A stretch of 64,000 nucleotides of DNA from Vreelandella glaciei (GTDB taxonomy: Bacteria; Pseudomonadota; Gammaproteobacteria; Pseudomonadales; Halomonadaceae): contig NZ_JACCDE010000029.1 in the NCBI RefSeq assembly GCF_013415125.1, positions 1 to 64,000 on the forward strand. The letters run 5' to 3'. Position numbers and translations under genes: made by a program. Of this stretch, positions 49,097 through 57,007 are shown piece by piece; the stretch's first letter is position 1; every line of letters starts with the position of its first letter. The notes below the pieces were generated by a model. The model searched no databases and had not been told where the DNA came from. It saw only the letters and a list, made by a program, of their open reading frames with translations.

Positions 49097-49624
49097 TTAC
49101 CGACCTGACAACGTCTGGCCTTTTAGCGACTGGCGGCAATGAGTTAGTGCATCGCGAATCATAAAATTAACTAACGTGGTGGAAATACCTAACAAGTGAG
49201 CCACTTCCCGCTGCGTATGACTACCCGAACGGTAGAGCTCAAAAGCGCGCCGCGTACGCTCGGGTAGCTCGTCCAACGCGTCCACCACCTGTGCCAAGGC
49301 CTGGCGGTCAATCGCGATCACCTCTGGGGAGTGTGACGCGTAAGAGGCGGCCTCGCCCTCCTCTTCTTTTGCAAACAACGTTAACTCAAACGCCGAACGG
49401 CGGCAGCGGTCAATGGCGAGGTTGCGCACCACGCGTGACACGTAGGATATGGGCTGCCTCACTTCAAAAAGCGTGGTTGCTTCTGAAATTTTCAGATAAG
49501 CATCCTGCACGACATCATCGGCTTGATCAGCATTGCCCAAGACTCTTGCAGCGACACAGCAGAGCCGGGGCCGCTGATTAACGAAGATATCTTCTAACTC
49601 AGCGCTCCAGGTCTGGGTATCCAC
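49097..49624 (-). CDS. pvdS: PvdS-like ECF sigma factor, probable activator of the siderophore genes
   Basis: 175 aa. The region-4 segment RTRRAFELYRSGSHTQREVAHLLGISTTLVNFMIRDALTHCR agrees closely with my recollection of PvdS (RTRYAFEMYR ... TLVNFMIRDALVHCR); region 2 carries DQADDVVQDAYLKI and RNLAIDRCRRSAFEL. This separates it from the two FecI-type factors at 2861 and 8119. GTG start at 49624 with GGAGG seven bases ahead. A strong Fur box lies 40 bp upstream. The neighbouring mbtH-NRPS operon has a TAAAT-N16-CGT box, so the likely circuit is Fur, then this factor, then siderophore synthesis. No receptor-linked fecR of full length is attached. Confidence 0.88.
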   Translation of the reverse strand: MDTQTWSAELEDIFVNQRPRLCCVAARVLGNADQADDVVQDAYLKISEATTLFEVRQPISYVSRVVRNLAIDRCRRSAFELTLFAKEEEGEAASYASHSPEVIAIDRQALAQVVDALDELPERTRRAFELYRSGSHTQREVAHLLGISTTLVNFMIRDALTHCRQSLKGQTLSGR

Positions 49625-49663
49625 AGCTCGGCCTCCTGCCTTGATTACACCACAAATTAAATG

Positions 49664-49681
49664 GCAATAATTATTATTTGC
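49664..49681 (-). promoter_or_regulatory. Fur box before the PvdS-like sigma gene
   Basis: GCAATAATTATTATTTGC, nearly palindromic (GCAA...TTGC around AATAATTATT), 40 bp upstream of the GTG start. The rest of the 309-bp gap (49682-49933) holds no gene; from 49826 it is the 5' leader shared with the AAA gene at 54517. Confidence 0.7.
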
Positions 49682-49825
49682 GTTAAGGCGCGGTAAGTCA
49701 ACTGGTGAGAGCTAAATCACTTTTTATAACGATATGCTTGTTGGCGGCACTGCTGCATGAGATGTTTCTCCCCCCTCTCCAGCACTTGTTACTTCATTCA
49801 TTGCCACCAACACCTCTGCCTTAGG

Positions 49826-50373
49826 CTGCGAACAACACTCGGCACGCTGACGACTCGTGGCTAGGCATTTCAGCCCCTGAGCATGCTAAACTACTGCTGC
49901 TCGTATCGCTGTTTTTTGCTCTGGAGACCCACCGTGACGGATGCCCATCGCCGCAAGCTCCCCATCGGGATTCAGACGTTCACGGATATCCGCGAGGGCA
50001 ACTATTACTACGTCGATAAAACCCCGCACATTGAGCGCCTAGTTAACCAGAATAAATACTACTTCCTATCGCGGCCACGCCGCTTCGGCAAAAGCCTGTT
50101 GCTGGACACCCTGCACTGCCTGTTTGAAGGTCGGCAGGCGCTGTTCGAAGGACTCTATATTCAAGACAAGTGGGACTGGCAACAGCGCTACCCGGTGATT
50201 CGGATTAGCTTCGCCGATGGCGTGATGCAGGGCCGTGAAGGCTGGCGCAGATCAAACACAAAGGCTATGCCGATAAACACCGCGCCTATGGCAAACCCAT
50301 CCACCTGATCGGCGTGGAGTTTTCCAGCGTTGAGCGCCAGATTGTGGCGTTTGAGGTGGAGACCCTAGCTTAG
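49826..50373 (+). pseudogene. Broken copy of the AAA-ATPase/PD-(D/E)XK nuclease gene
   Basis: The coding part opens with GTG at 49934 and matches the intact gene at 54517-56082 almost base for base, including about 100 bp of leader (49826-49933 against 54413-54516). At about 50240 the sequence jumps from the Walker-domain part to the last 44 codons: 1126 bp (54825-55950 of the intact copy) are missing, between short CTGG matches. 1126 is not a multiple of three, so the tail (ending TAG at 50373) is out of frame and the product would be a ~125-residue fragment without the sensor and nuclease parts. Same direction as the intact copy. Confidence 0.9.
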
Positions 50374-50402
50374 ACCTACTGCACTCAATGACACAGCTGC
50401 TT

Positions 50403-50499
50403 GATGTTGGAAGCACGGACGAGTGATACCTGTTCATCACTAGATCAGGCAACCGCCTTATATGCCCCATTTTCCTGTAAGCAAGTAGTCACAGCGCCG
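50403..50499 (+). pseudogene. Relic of the 3' end of a pvdA-like ornithine monooxygenase gene
   Basis: Aligned without gaps to 18337-18433 (the last 32 codons of the PvdA-like gene), 73 of the 96 bases I compared are identical. The frame still reads ARTSDTCSSLDQATALYAP and CKQVVTAP against ARTSEICAALEQTTASYAP and CKQEVTAP. The original stop codon is lost and the frame runs on to a TAA about 70 bp later. Nothing of the first 400 codons is present; the broken AAA gene ends 29 bp upstream. Further similarity continues into the Fur-box promoter after it (50564-50630 against 18488-18550). Confidence 0.85.
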
Positions 50500-50570
50500 T
50501 ACTCATCAACCGATCCAATGCCATTAAGCTTGCTCAACATTGACATCGGAGTACAGCTGCCCATAACATA

Positions 50571-50590
50571 AACAGTAACAATTATCATTT
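50571..50590 (+). promoter_or_regulatory. Fur box before the binding-protein gene
   Basis: AACAGTAACAATTATCATTT, the same block as at 18497-18516 (17 of 20 positions). The 328-bp gap 50374-50701 thus holds the pvdA relic, this operator and an AAAGGAAGAAG leader like the one before the 18556 receptor. Confidence 0.7.
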
Positions 50591-50701
50591 AAAGCAGTGC
50601 TAAAACAACCTTCCAAAGGAAGAAGTTGGCGTGCTGAGCCGACACTGTAAATATGGACACTTAATATTCGTTATGACGTTTTTTATCCACACAACATAGG
50701 C

Positions 50702-51655
50702 ATGATCGTGGAATATCAAAATGATACTTTTTGTCATTATGTACGCCATAAAACCACCTTATTACCGGTCACTTTGCTAATCGGCTTGTTGATAAGCCAC
50801 GCTTCGATGGCGGGAAATGAAAACAGTGAAGCGCCAATAGCAACATTTGATTTCGCAATCGCGGAGACACTCAATGCAATTGGCCACCCACCGAGATTTT
50901 TAGCAGGTTTAAAGGGATACGAAACCTACTCACGTCAAGAGGGCATTATTCCCATGGCGACTAATCTTGGTTCCCGTTTCCTGCCTAACTATGAACTTCT
51001 AGCAAGCCGCCCTCCACAGCATATTCTGATTTCACCGCCCGCTCACACCAACTTACTACCAAGGCTTAGTAAAATTGCCGATGTTAGGGAGTATCCGATT
51101 TATAAACATACTGATAGTGATGGCGACCATAACGACTGGGAAACAATCGAGGAGTTGACGCGTCAGCTTGGTTCCCTCGTCAATGACGCTGCCGCATCAG
51201 AGCAGTATATTGAGCAAACCAACCGTTACTTTGACGATTTAAAAAGCCAGCTTAGTAGCTTCGACGGACCGGTCTTAATGGTGCGCCTCGTAGATGAGCG
51301 CCATGCCCGGGTTTATGGCAAAGGAAGCGTTGAAGGCATGGCGCTAAATCGCCTTGGCCTTCAGAACGCTTGGCAGGGCAACCTAGGCCAGTGGGGAATG
51401 GCCACCGTTAGCGCAACACCTCTGTTTAGCATCAACGCTAAAATGATATTCCTTGAAAGCCCCTATGACCCTCCTGGAGGGCAGAGTCAACTACTCTCTG
51501 ATGGCCAGTGGCGGCACTTACCAACCGTGAAAGAAGGCAACTATATTATTATTTCTACCAACTACTGGTCTTGGGGTGGGCTACCTGCCGCATTGCATTT
51601 TGCCGATAGTCTGGTCAGCCGTCTTCTTGAAAGCGCCGCACCGCCACTCAGATAG
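50702..51655 (+). CDS. Periplasmic ferric-siderophore binding protein (FhuD/TroA-like)
   Basis: 317 aa. Signal peptide LLPVTLLIGLLISHASMAG after a somewhat long polar N-terminus (the true start may be internal). Class III opening IATFDFAIAETLNAIGHPP. Shared motifs ARVYGKGSVEGMALNRLGLQNAW and NYWSWGGLPAALHFADSL with the three other copies. It is convergent with the FhuA-like receptor 41 bp downstream, its probable partner. The pair sits between relics of pvdA and of the NRPS thioesterase end, so it looks like the uptake cassette of an older or foreign version of the siderophore locus. Confidence 0.85.
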   Translation: MIVEYQNDTFCHYVRHKTTLLPVTLLIGLLISHASMAGNENSEAPIATFDFAIAETLNAIGHPPRFLAGLKGYETYSRQEGIIPMATNLGSRFLPNYELLASRPPQHILISPPAHTNLLPRLSKIADVREYPIYKHTDSDGDHNDWETIEELTRQLGSLVNDAAASEQYIEQTNRYFDDLKSQLSSFDGPVLMVRLVDERHARVYGKGSVEGMALNRLGLQNAWQGNLGQWGMATVSATPLFSINAKMIFLESPYDPPGGQSQLLSDGQWRHLPTVKEGNYIIISTNYWSWGGLPAALHFADSLVSRLLESAAPPLR

Positions 51656-51696
51656 GCGATGCGACACGAGCGATTACTTCCTTCAGTGCTTATGCA

Positions 51697-53871
51697 CTAC
51701 CAATCGTAGGATACAGTACCCAGCACGGTGCGATCAGCTCCCCAATAACAACGCCCTCCGTTGTTACAGCGTGCAACATATTCGCGATCAAAGAGGTTAT
51801 TAACATTAAGCTTAGCGCTCCAGTTATTGCCGAAATCGTAACCGATGGCTGCATCGACTAGTGTCTCGCTACCTACCTCAAGCGTGCCATAATCAAGACT
51901 CTCCGGTGGATAGGCGTAGGATTTGCCCAAGTAGCGGACACCAAGCCCCGTTTGCAGGCCGTTCAACGCACCTTGACGGAAGGTGTAATTAGCCCAAACA
52001 GAAGCCTGGTGACGCGGAATGCCCGTAATTTGCTCGTCTTCTAAGCGCGAACCGGCATCTTCGACAATCCTGGCATCGATATAACTATAGGCAGCAGTAA
52101 GGCTCAGACTTTCGTTAATATCGCTCTTAACCTCTACTTCTAAACCCTGGGATTGTGTCTCGCCAATTTGTCGATAGTCGCCGGTGCTGCCGTCGTAGCT
52201 AACGTCATCTTGCTTAGTGATGTCATAAGCAGAAACCGTCACTTGGGTATTCCAGCCCTCAGGTTCATACTTCACCCCTAGCTCTACCTGGTCGCCGGTG
52301 ATGGGTTTGAAATTGTCTTCAGTATTAAGTTGAACCGGTACGAAAGTAGTAGAGTAACTAACGTAGGGAGAGATGCCGTTGTCAAACTGATACATCAATC
52401 CGGCTTGCCAACTGAATGCTTCGTCGGAGCGCTGAGTATCGTCATTGGCTGCTGTATAGTCATCGTATTTACTATCCGCCCAGTCATAACGACCGCCCAC
52501 CAGGGCAATCAAACCGCCTACCTTGCCTTGCCACTGTGCATAGGTTCCAAACAAATCCTGCGTTAGATCACCATCACCAGACAAACTAGAAGTTTGCGGC
52601 TCGCTGCTATACTGAGGGTCAAAAATATCAATAATATAGAATTCACCACTGGCGATGTCACTGGCATACTGGCTCTGTAAGAATGAAGTCTTATCGAAGC
52701 TGGCGCCAAATAGCATAGTGTTTTCGAGCGCTCCGGTGGTCACGTTGCCGACCACTTGGTTGTCGATGGAGTAGATCCTGGACTCATTGGCCCGGTCAAG
52801 ATTATAGGCTCCAATGTTAGAACCGTACCCGGCATCGACGAACTGCAACCAAGTTTCCTGTCGATCTACCAGTGATCGCGTGTAACGTCCATTTTGGCGA
52901 AACGTCCAATCGTCATCAAAGCGGTGTTCATATTCATAACCCAATGTCCAGAATTCCCGATCAAAACCATCCCAGTCGGGATGCCCTAAGTTGGTGTCAG
53001 TACCCAACTTACCGCCTGGATTGTCGAGTAGCGTGCCCGAGGCTGGCAGCCCCAATTGAATCTCGGTGCTGTCCTTTTGATATTGTCCTAGCAGGGTCAG
53101 AGTATCGCTATCGCTAAGATCGATAGCCAACGAAGGGGCAAAGTAGATTCGATCATCCTCCATGCTATCGATTTGTGTATCGGCCTCGCGAATCAGGGAT
53201 ACCATTCGCCCACGGACACTGCCCTCTTTATTCAGAGCGCCTGAAACATCAACAGAGAACTGCCTGCGGTCGTGGGTTCCATAGCTAAGATTGACCTCTC
53301 CCTGATGTTCATAAGTAGGACGTTTACTGACTAGGTTAACTATTCCACCGGGCACGTTTTCACCGTATAAAATTGAAGTCGGCCCCTTGAGCACCTCAAC
53401 TCTTTCTAAACCATAAGGTTCGGCCGAAGTGGCGTAGGCATTAGACTGCACGCGCAAACCATCTCGATAGGTACCGTATCCGTAATCGCGCTGGTTCATA
53501 CCACGGATATAGAAAATATCACCAGCCAAAGCATCACCGCCAGGGTAGTTAGCACTGTTAACACCAGGGACATAATCCAAAATGTTGCCAAGCGTTTGTG
53601 CTCCCTGATCCTCAATCTGATTCCTCGTCACCACCGAAATGGAGCGTGGTGTCTCAGATAGTGGGGTATCGGTTTTGGTTGCCGTTAGACTGCGCTCTGC
53701 CTGATAGCCCACATCTGGCCCCTGTGCCCCCACTCGCTCTGCGGTTACCGTTAGGCTCTCCAATTCGGAGACCGATTCTTCTTCCTGCGCTGAAGAATAA
53801 GCTGGCACCGCAACCAGTGTGGCGACCAACAACCCGCTTTGACAGGACAGCGCGTATTTTCCCTTGAACAT
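51697..53871 (-). CDS. TonB-dependent ferric-siderophore receptor (FhuA/FoxA-like)
   Basis: 724 aa. Signal peptide to about residue 28, TonB-box region LTVTAERVG, plug with RSISVVTRNQIEDQG, ERVEVLKGPTSILYGENVPGGIVNLVSKRP, barrel ending in the FhuA-type C-terminus LFDREYVARCNNGGRCYWGADRTVLGTVSYDW (cysteine pair and terminal Trp). No STN domain, so transport only. It is clearly a different receptor subfamily from the 4554/18556 pair and from 60380; hydroxamate xenosiderophores are likely ligands by family. A strong Fur box lies 45 bp upstream. Confidence 0.92.
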   Translation of the reverse strand: MFKGKYALSCQSGLLVATLVAVPAYSSAQEEESVSELESLTVTAERVGAQGPDVGYQAERSLTATKTDTPLSETPRSISVVTRNQIEDQGAQTLGNILDYVPGVNSANYPGGDALAGDIFYIRGMNQRDYGYGTYRDGLRVQSNAYATSAEPYGLERVEVLKGPTSILYGENVPGGIVNLVSKRPTYEHQGEVNLSYGTHDRRQFSVDVSGALNKEGSVRGRMVSLIREADTQIDSMEDDRIYFAPSLAIDLSDSDTLTLLGQYQKDSTEIQLGLPASGTLLDNPGGKLGTDTNLGHPDWDGFDREFWTLGYEYEHRFDDDWTFRQNGRYTRSLVDRQETWLQFVDAGYGSNIGAYNLDRANESRIYSIDNQVVGNVTTGALENTMLFGASFDKTSFLQSQYASDIASGEFYIIDIFDPQYSSEPQTSSLSGDGDLTQDLFGTYAQWQGKVGGLIALVGGRYDWADSKYDDYTAANDDTQRSDEAFSWQAGLMYQFDNGISPYVSYSTTFVPVQLNTEDNFKPITGDQVELGVKYEPEGWNTQVTVSAYDITKQDDVSYDGSTGDYRQIGETQSQGLEVEVKSDINESLSLTAAYSYIDARIVEDAGSRLEDEQITGIPRHQASVWANYTFRQGALNGLQTGLGVRYLGKSYAYPPESLDYGTLEVGSETLVDAAIGYDFGNNWSAKLNVNNLFDREYVARCNNGGRCYWGADRTVLGTVSYDW

Positions 53872-53915
53872 ACAATCTTACCCCTTTTAGAAGTTTGCAA
53901 AACTAAAGGTAAAGC

Positions 53916-53936
53916 AAATTATTATGATTATCATTT
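53916..53936 (-). promoter_or_regulatory. Fur box before the FhuA-like receptor
   Basis: The core ATTATGATTATCAT (minus strand ATGATAATCATAAT) is one of the closest matches in the window to the GATAATGATAATCATTATC consensus. Confidence 0.8.
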
Positions 53937-54201
53937 GTATTTTATAGTAAAAACTTGCCCTCCCTCAAGTTCCCTTCGCCAACTCCTGCTATCGAACTAT
54001 GAGAAAAATCTCTCGAATCAATAAATACCCAGCATTTCTAGCTACTTGCGCGATTCCGAGCAGGTCGTATGTGATTCCTATAGTTCATTTTTTCTTAAAC
54101 CGGGGGTATTGCAGGGTGCACCAAAAATTTATCTTCAAAATAATGCCTTCACTGCTTCGTGCAAATATCGCTTAGTACTTATTCGTAGCCGCTTTACTAT
54201 C

Positions 54202-54402
54202 TGAGATATCAGATCCTCCTCCCCAACAATTGAGAAGTGGTCATGGGGAGTCTCAATTGAGGTTCTCGGAATTCGCTTGAACTGGTTCGCTAACGCCTGT
54301 CGCTCTTCCCGACCTTCCTCACTCCCAGAAAATCAGCAATGGGTGGCTTCTGCAGGACTTGCACATGGCTTCTACCTACTAAGCTTAGTAGGCAACCACC
54401 TT
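54202..54402 (-). pseudogene. Relic of an NRPS 3' end (T/TE region)
   Basis: 54202-54315 matches 21989-22102, the last part of the NRPS 3 thioesterase, with 5 mismatches in 114 bases. The similarity then jumps to 22792-22831 (T-TE linker, about 87%) and weakly to 22875-22919 (T domain, about 70% by eye). So an NRPS gene end with internal deletions lies here, in the same orientation as the living one. No open frame. The gap 53872-54516 otherwise contains the Fur box, about 160 bp (54040-54201) in which I see nothing, and the leader of the AAA gene from 54413. Confidence 0.85.
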
Positions 54403-54516
54403 CTACCTAACACTGCGAACAATACTCGGCGCGCTGACAATTTGTGGCTAGGCATTTCAGCACTGGGGCATGCTAAACTCCTGGCCATAACGTTGTTTTC
54501 TATCTGGAGACCCACC

Positions 54517-56082
54517 GTGACGGATGCCCACCGCCGCAAGCTACCCATCGGGATTCAGACGTTCTCGGATATCCGCGAGGGTGACTATTACTACGTCGAT
54601 AAAACCCCGCACATTGAGCGCCTAGCTAACCAGAATAAATACTACTTCCTCTCGCGGCCACGCCGCTTCGGCAAAAGCCTGTTGCTGGACACCCTGCGCT
54701 GCCTGTTTGAAGGTCGCCAGGCGCTGTTCGAAGGGTTGTATATTCACGACAGGTGGGACTGGCAGCAGCGCTATCCGGTGATTCGGATTAGCTTTGCCGA
54801 TGGCGTGATGCAGAGCCGTGAAGGGCTGGATGAACGTATCCGTGAGCAGCTGCGCGTCCAACGTGAGCAACTCGGCATTACCCACCACCATAAAACCGAT
54901 ATACCGGGTGAATTTTCCGCCCTCATTCGTGCCGCCCACCAGCAGCGTGGTCAGCGGGTGGTCATTCTGATTGACGAATACGACAAGCCGATTCTGGACA
55001 ATATCCTGGTACCGGAGCGCGCCCGGGAATTGCGTGAGGGTTTGAAGAACCTTTACAGCGTTATTAAAGACGCCGACCCATACTTGCACTTTGTGTTGCT
55101 CACCGGCGTTTCCAAATTCAGTAAGGTCAGCCTTTTCTCAGGATTGAATAACCTCAACGATATCACTCTGGATGCCCCCTTCAGCACGATTTGCGGCTAT
55201 ACCGACGAGGACATTGACACGGTGTTCACCGCTGAGTTGCCCGGCCTTGATCGCGAGGCGATCCGCCAGTGGTATAACGGCTACCGCTGGGGTGGCCGTG
55301 AGGTAACGTCCGTCTACAATCCCTTCGACGTGCTGTTGCTGTTTCAGAAACACGAGTTCGGCCCGTACTGGTTTGAGTCTGCCACACCGACGTTTTTGGT
55401 GGATATCCTCAAGCAGCGCGGGGTATTTACCCCGTCATTGGATCATTGGGAAACCGAGTACGAACTGCTCAGCCAATTTGATGTGGATCAGATCAGCACC
55501 GAAGGCCTGCTGTTTCAAACCGGTTACCTGACCATTCAGCAAGTAGAAGAGCCTCTGCGGGGTTACCGCCAGTACACTCTTGGCTTCCCTAACCGCGAAG
55601 TCGAAACCAGCCTCAACCATGCGCTGCTGCCGTCACTGGGGGTCGAGAACGCCCCACGCGAGCGCAGAACGCTGTTTCGCCATTTAAGCCAGCACGATAT
55701 TGCCGGGTTAGAAGGTCACCTCAAAGCGCTCTACGCTGGACTCCCCCACGATTGGTACCGTAACAATCCGATTGCCCGCTACGAAGGGCATTATGCGAGT
55801 GTCTTTTACAGCCATTTTGCGGCCCTGGGGCTGGATGTGACGGTAGAGGATGCCAGCCATCACGGCAAGGTGGACATGAGCGTGGATTTTGGTGGGCATA
55901 TCTACCTGTTTGAGTTCAAGGTGGTGGAACAACTGCCGGAAGGCAAAGCGCTGGCGCAGATCAAACACAAAGGCTATGCCGATAAGCATCTCGCCTCTGG
56001 CAAGCCCATCCATCTAATCGGCGTGGAGTTTTCTAGCGTCCAGCGCCAAATTGTGGGGTTTGAAGTGGAAACTCTGGCTTAG
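54517..56082 (+). CDS. AAA-ATPase-like / PD-(D/E)XK nuclease superfamily protein
   Basis: 521 aa of the widespread family combining an N-terminal AAA-ATPase-like domain (PF09820) and a C-terminal PD-(D/E)XK domain (PF08011). Visible: IGIQTFSDIREGDYYYVDKT at the start, Walker-A-like SRPRRFGKSLLLDTL near residue 45, Walker-B-like VVILIDEYDKPIL near 147, GYTDEDI near 225, and the nuclease-like HGKVDMSVDFGGHIYLFEFKVV near 450-470. Function is unknown; these genes are often multicopy and variable in position, and a mobile-element or defence role has been suspected. GTG start at 54517 with GGAG in front; the longer frame from 54277 runs through the NRPS relic. A broken direct copy lies 4.6 kb upstream. 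Confidence 0.85.
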   Translation: MTDAHRRKLPIGIQTFSDIREGDYYYVDKTPHIERLANQNKYYFLSRPRRFGKSLLLDTLRCLFEGRQALFEGLYIHDRWDWQQRYPVIRISFADGVMQSREGLDERIREQLRVQREQLGITHHHKTDIPGEFSALIRAAHQQRGQRVVILIDEYDKPILDNILVPERARELREGLKNLYSVIKDADPYLHFVLLTGVSKFSKVSLFSGLNNLNDITLDAPFSTICGYTDEDIDTVFTAELPGLDREAIRQWYNGYRWGGREVTSVYNPFDVLLLFQKHEFGPYWFESATPTFLVDILKQRGVFTPSLDHWETEYELLSQFDVDQISTEGLLFQTGYLTIQQVEEPLRGYRQYTLGFPNREVETSLNHALLPSLGVENAPRERRTLFRHLSQHDIAGLEGHLKALYAGLPHDWYRNNPIARYEGHYASVFYSHFAALGLDVTVEDASHHGKVDMSVDFGGHIYLFEFKVVEQLPEGKALAQIKHKGYADKHLASGKPIHLIGVEFSSVQRQIVGFEVETLA

Positions 56083-56209
56083 TTATCAAGCTTTCCGCCG
56101 CTGTCATCGGTATGTCATGAATGGCTAGTTACATTGAATGGTTTGTTACATTGCATAGATACAGTTTTGACCATTCAATAAGACACGATGCATGCTTAGG
56201 GGAAATACA

Positions 56210-57007
56210 ATGCTCGATAGCAGCAATGACCTGCTCGAAACGGTGAAGCAGGCGGCGTACGAGGCGGGTGCGCTGTTACGCGAGGGATATTCGCTCAAGG
56301 GTCGGATTGCCTTTGAGCAAAAGGGGGCGTCAGACTTTGTCAGCTACTACGATACAGCCGCCGAGAACATCATTATCGACTGTATCAGCAGCGTTTTTCC
56401 CGATATCGCTTTCCTCGGTGAAGAGAGCGGGCTTACACCCACCGATAGCAACTATACCGTGGTCATTGACCCTCTCGATGGCACTAGCAACTTTCTGCAT
56501 GGGGTGCCTCACTTCTCGGTTTCCATCGCGGTGACTAAAGGTGATGAGCTGATCATTGGTGTTGTTTATCAGCCATTACTTGATGAAATGCTTTGGGCAA
56601 GCCTTGGTTCCGGCGTGTTCCTCAACGACACACCACTCAGCACGCCTGAGCCGCGCCCACTGAACGAGATGTTAGTAAGCACCTGCCTGCCCTACCACGC
56701 TAAAGGCGACTGCTCGACGGCCCTAAAACAACTCGCTGCCCTAATGCCCCGGGTGGCCGGCATCCGCAGCCCAGGCTCAGCGGCGCTGGAGATCGCCTAC
56801 ACCAGCCTGGGCCGGTTTGATGCGTTTTGGTCTCAAGGCGCTAAGCTCGACTTTTGGGATATCGCCGCCGGTATTGTGATTGCCCGAGAAGCTGGCTACA
56901 CCGTCACGGATCTCACTGGCGAGCCGAATCCCGCTCAATGGGACAGCCTAATTGCAGCGCACCCTGAGCGGCATAGCCAACTGCTAGCGTGCTTAACTTC
57001 CTGCTGA
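56210..57007 (+). CDS. Inositol monophosphatase family protein
   Basis: 265 aa of the SuhB/CysQ/IMPase fold: Mg/Li-dependent phosphatase of inositol phosphate or related sugar and nucleotide phosphates. Metal-site motifs: GEESG near residue 69, IDPLDGTSNFLHGVPHFSVSIAV near 85-107 and WDIAAGIVIAREAG near 215. The ATG at 56210 (AGGGGAAAT ahead) is preferred over 56192. No link to siderophore genes is evident; it may mark the edge of the island. The last 29 bp of the gene region are repeated after the following gene. Confidence 0.85.
   Translation: MLDSSNDLLETVKQAAYEAGALLREGYSLKGRIAFEQKGASDFVSYYDTAAENIIIDCISSVFPDIAFLGEESGLTPTDSNYTVVIDPLDGTSNFLHGVPHFSVSIAVTKGDELIIGVVYQPLLDEMLWASLGSGVFLNDTPLSTPEPRPLNEMLVSTCLPYHAKGDCSTALKQLAALMPRVAGIRSPGSAALEIAYTSLGRFDAFWSQGAKLDFWDIAAGIVIAREAGYTVTDLTGEPNPAQWDSLIAAHPERHSQLLACLTSC

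Noticed and set aside
54622..55089. 155-codon minus-strand frame opposite the AAA gene
   Set aside because: It is a shadow of a well-supported gene, with no start signal and no family resemblance.
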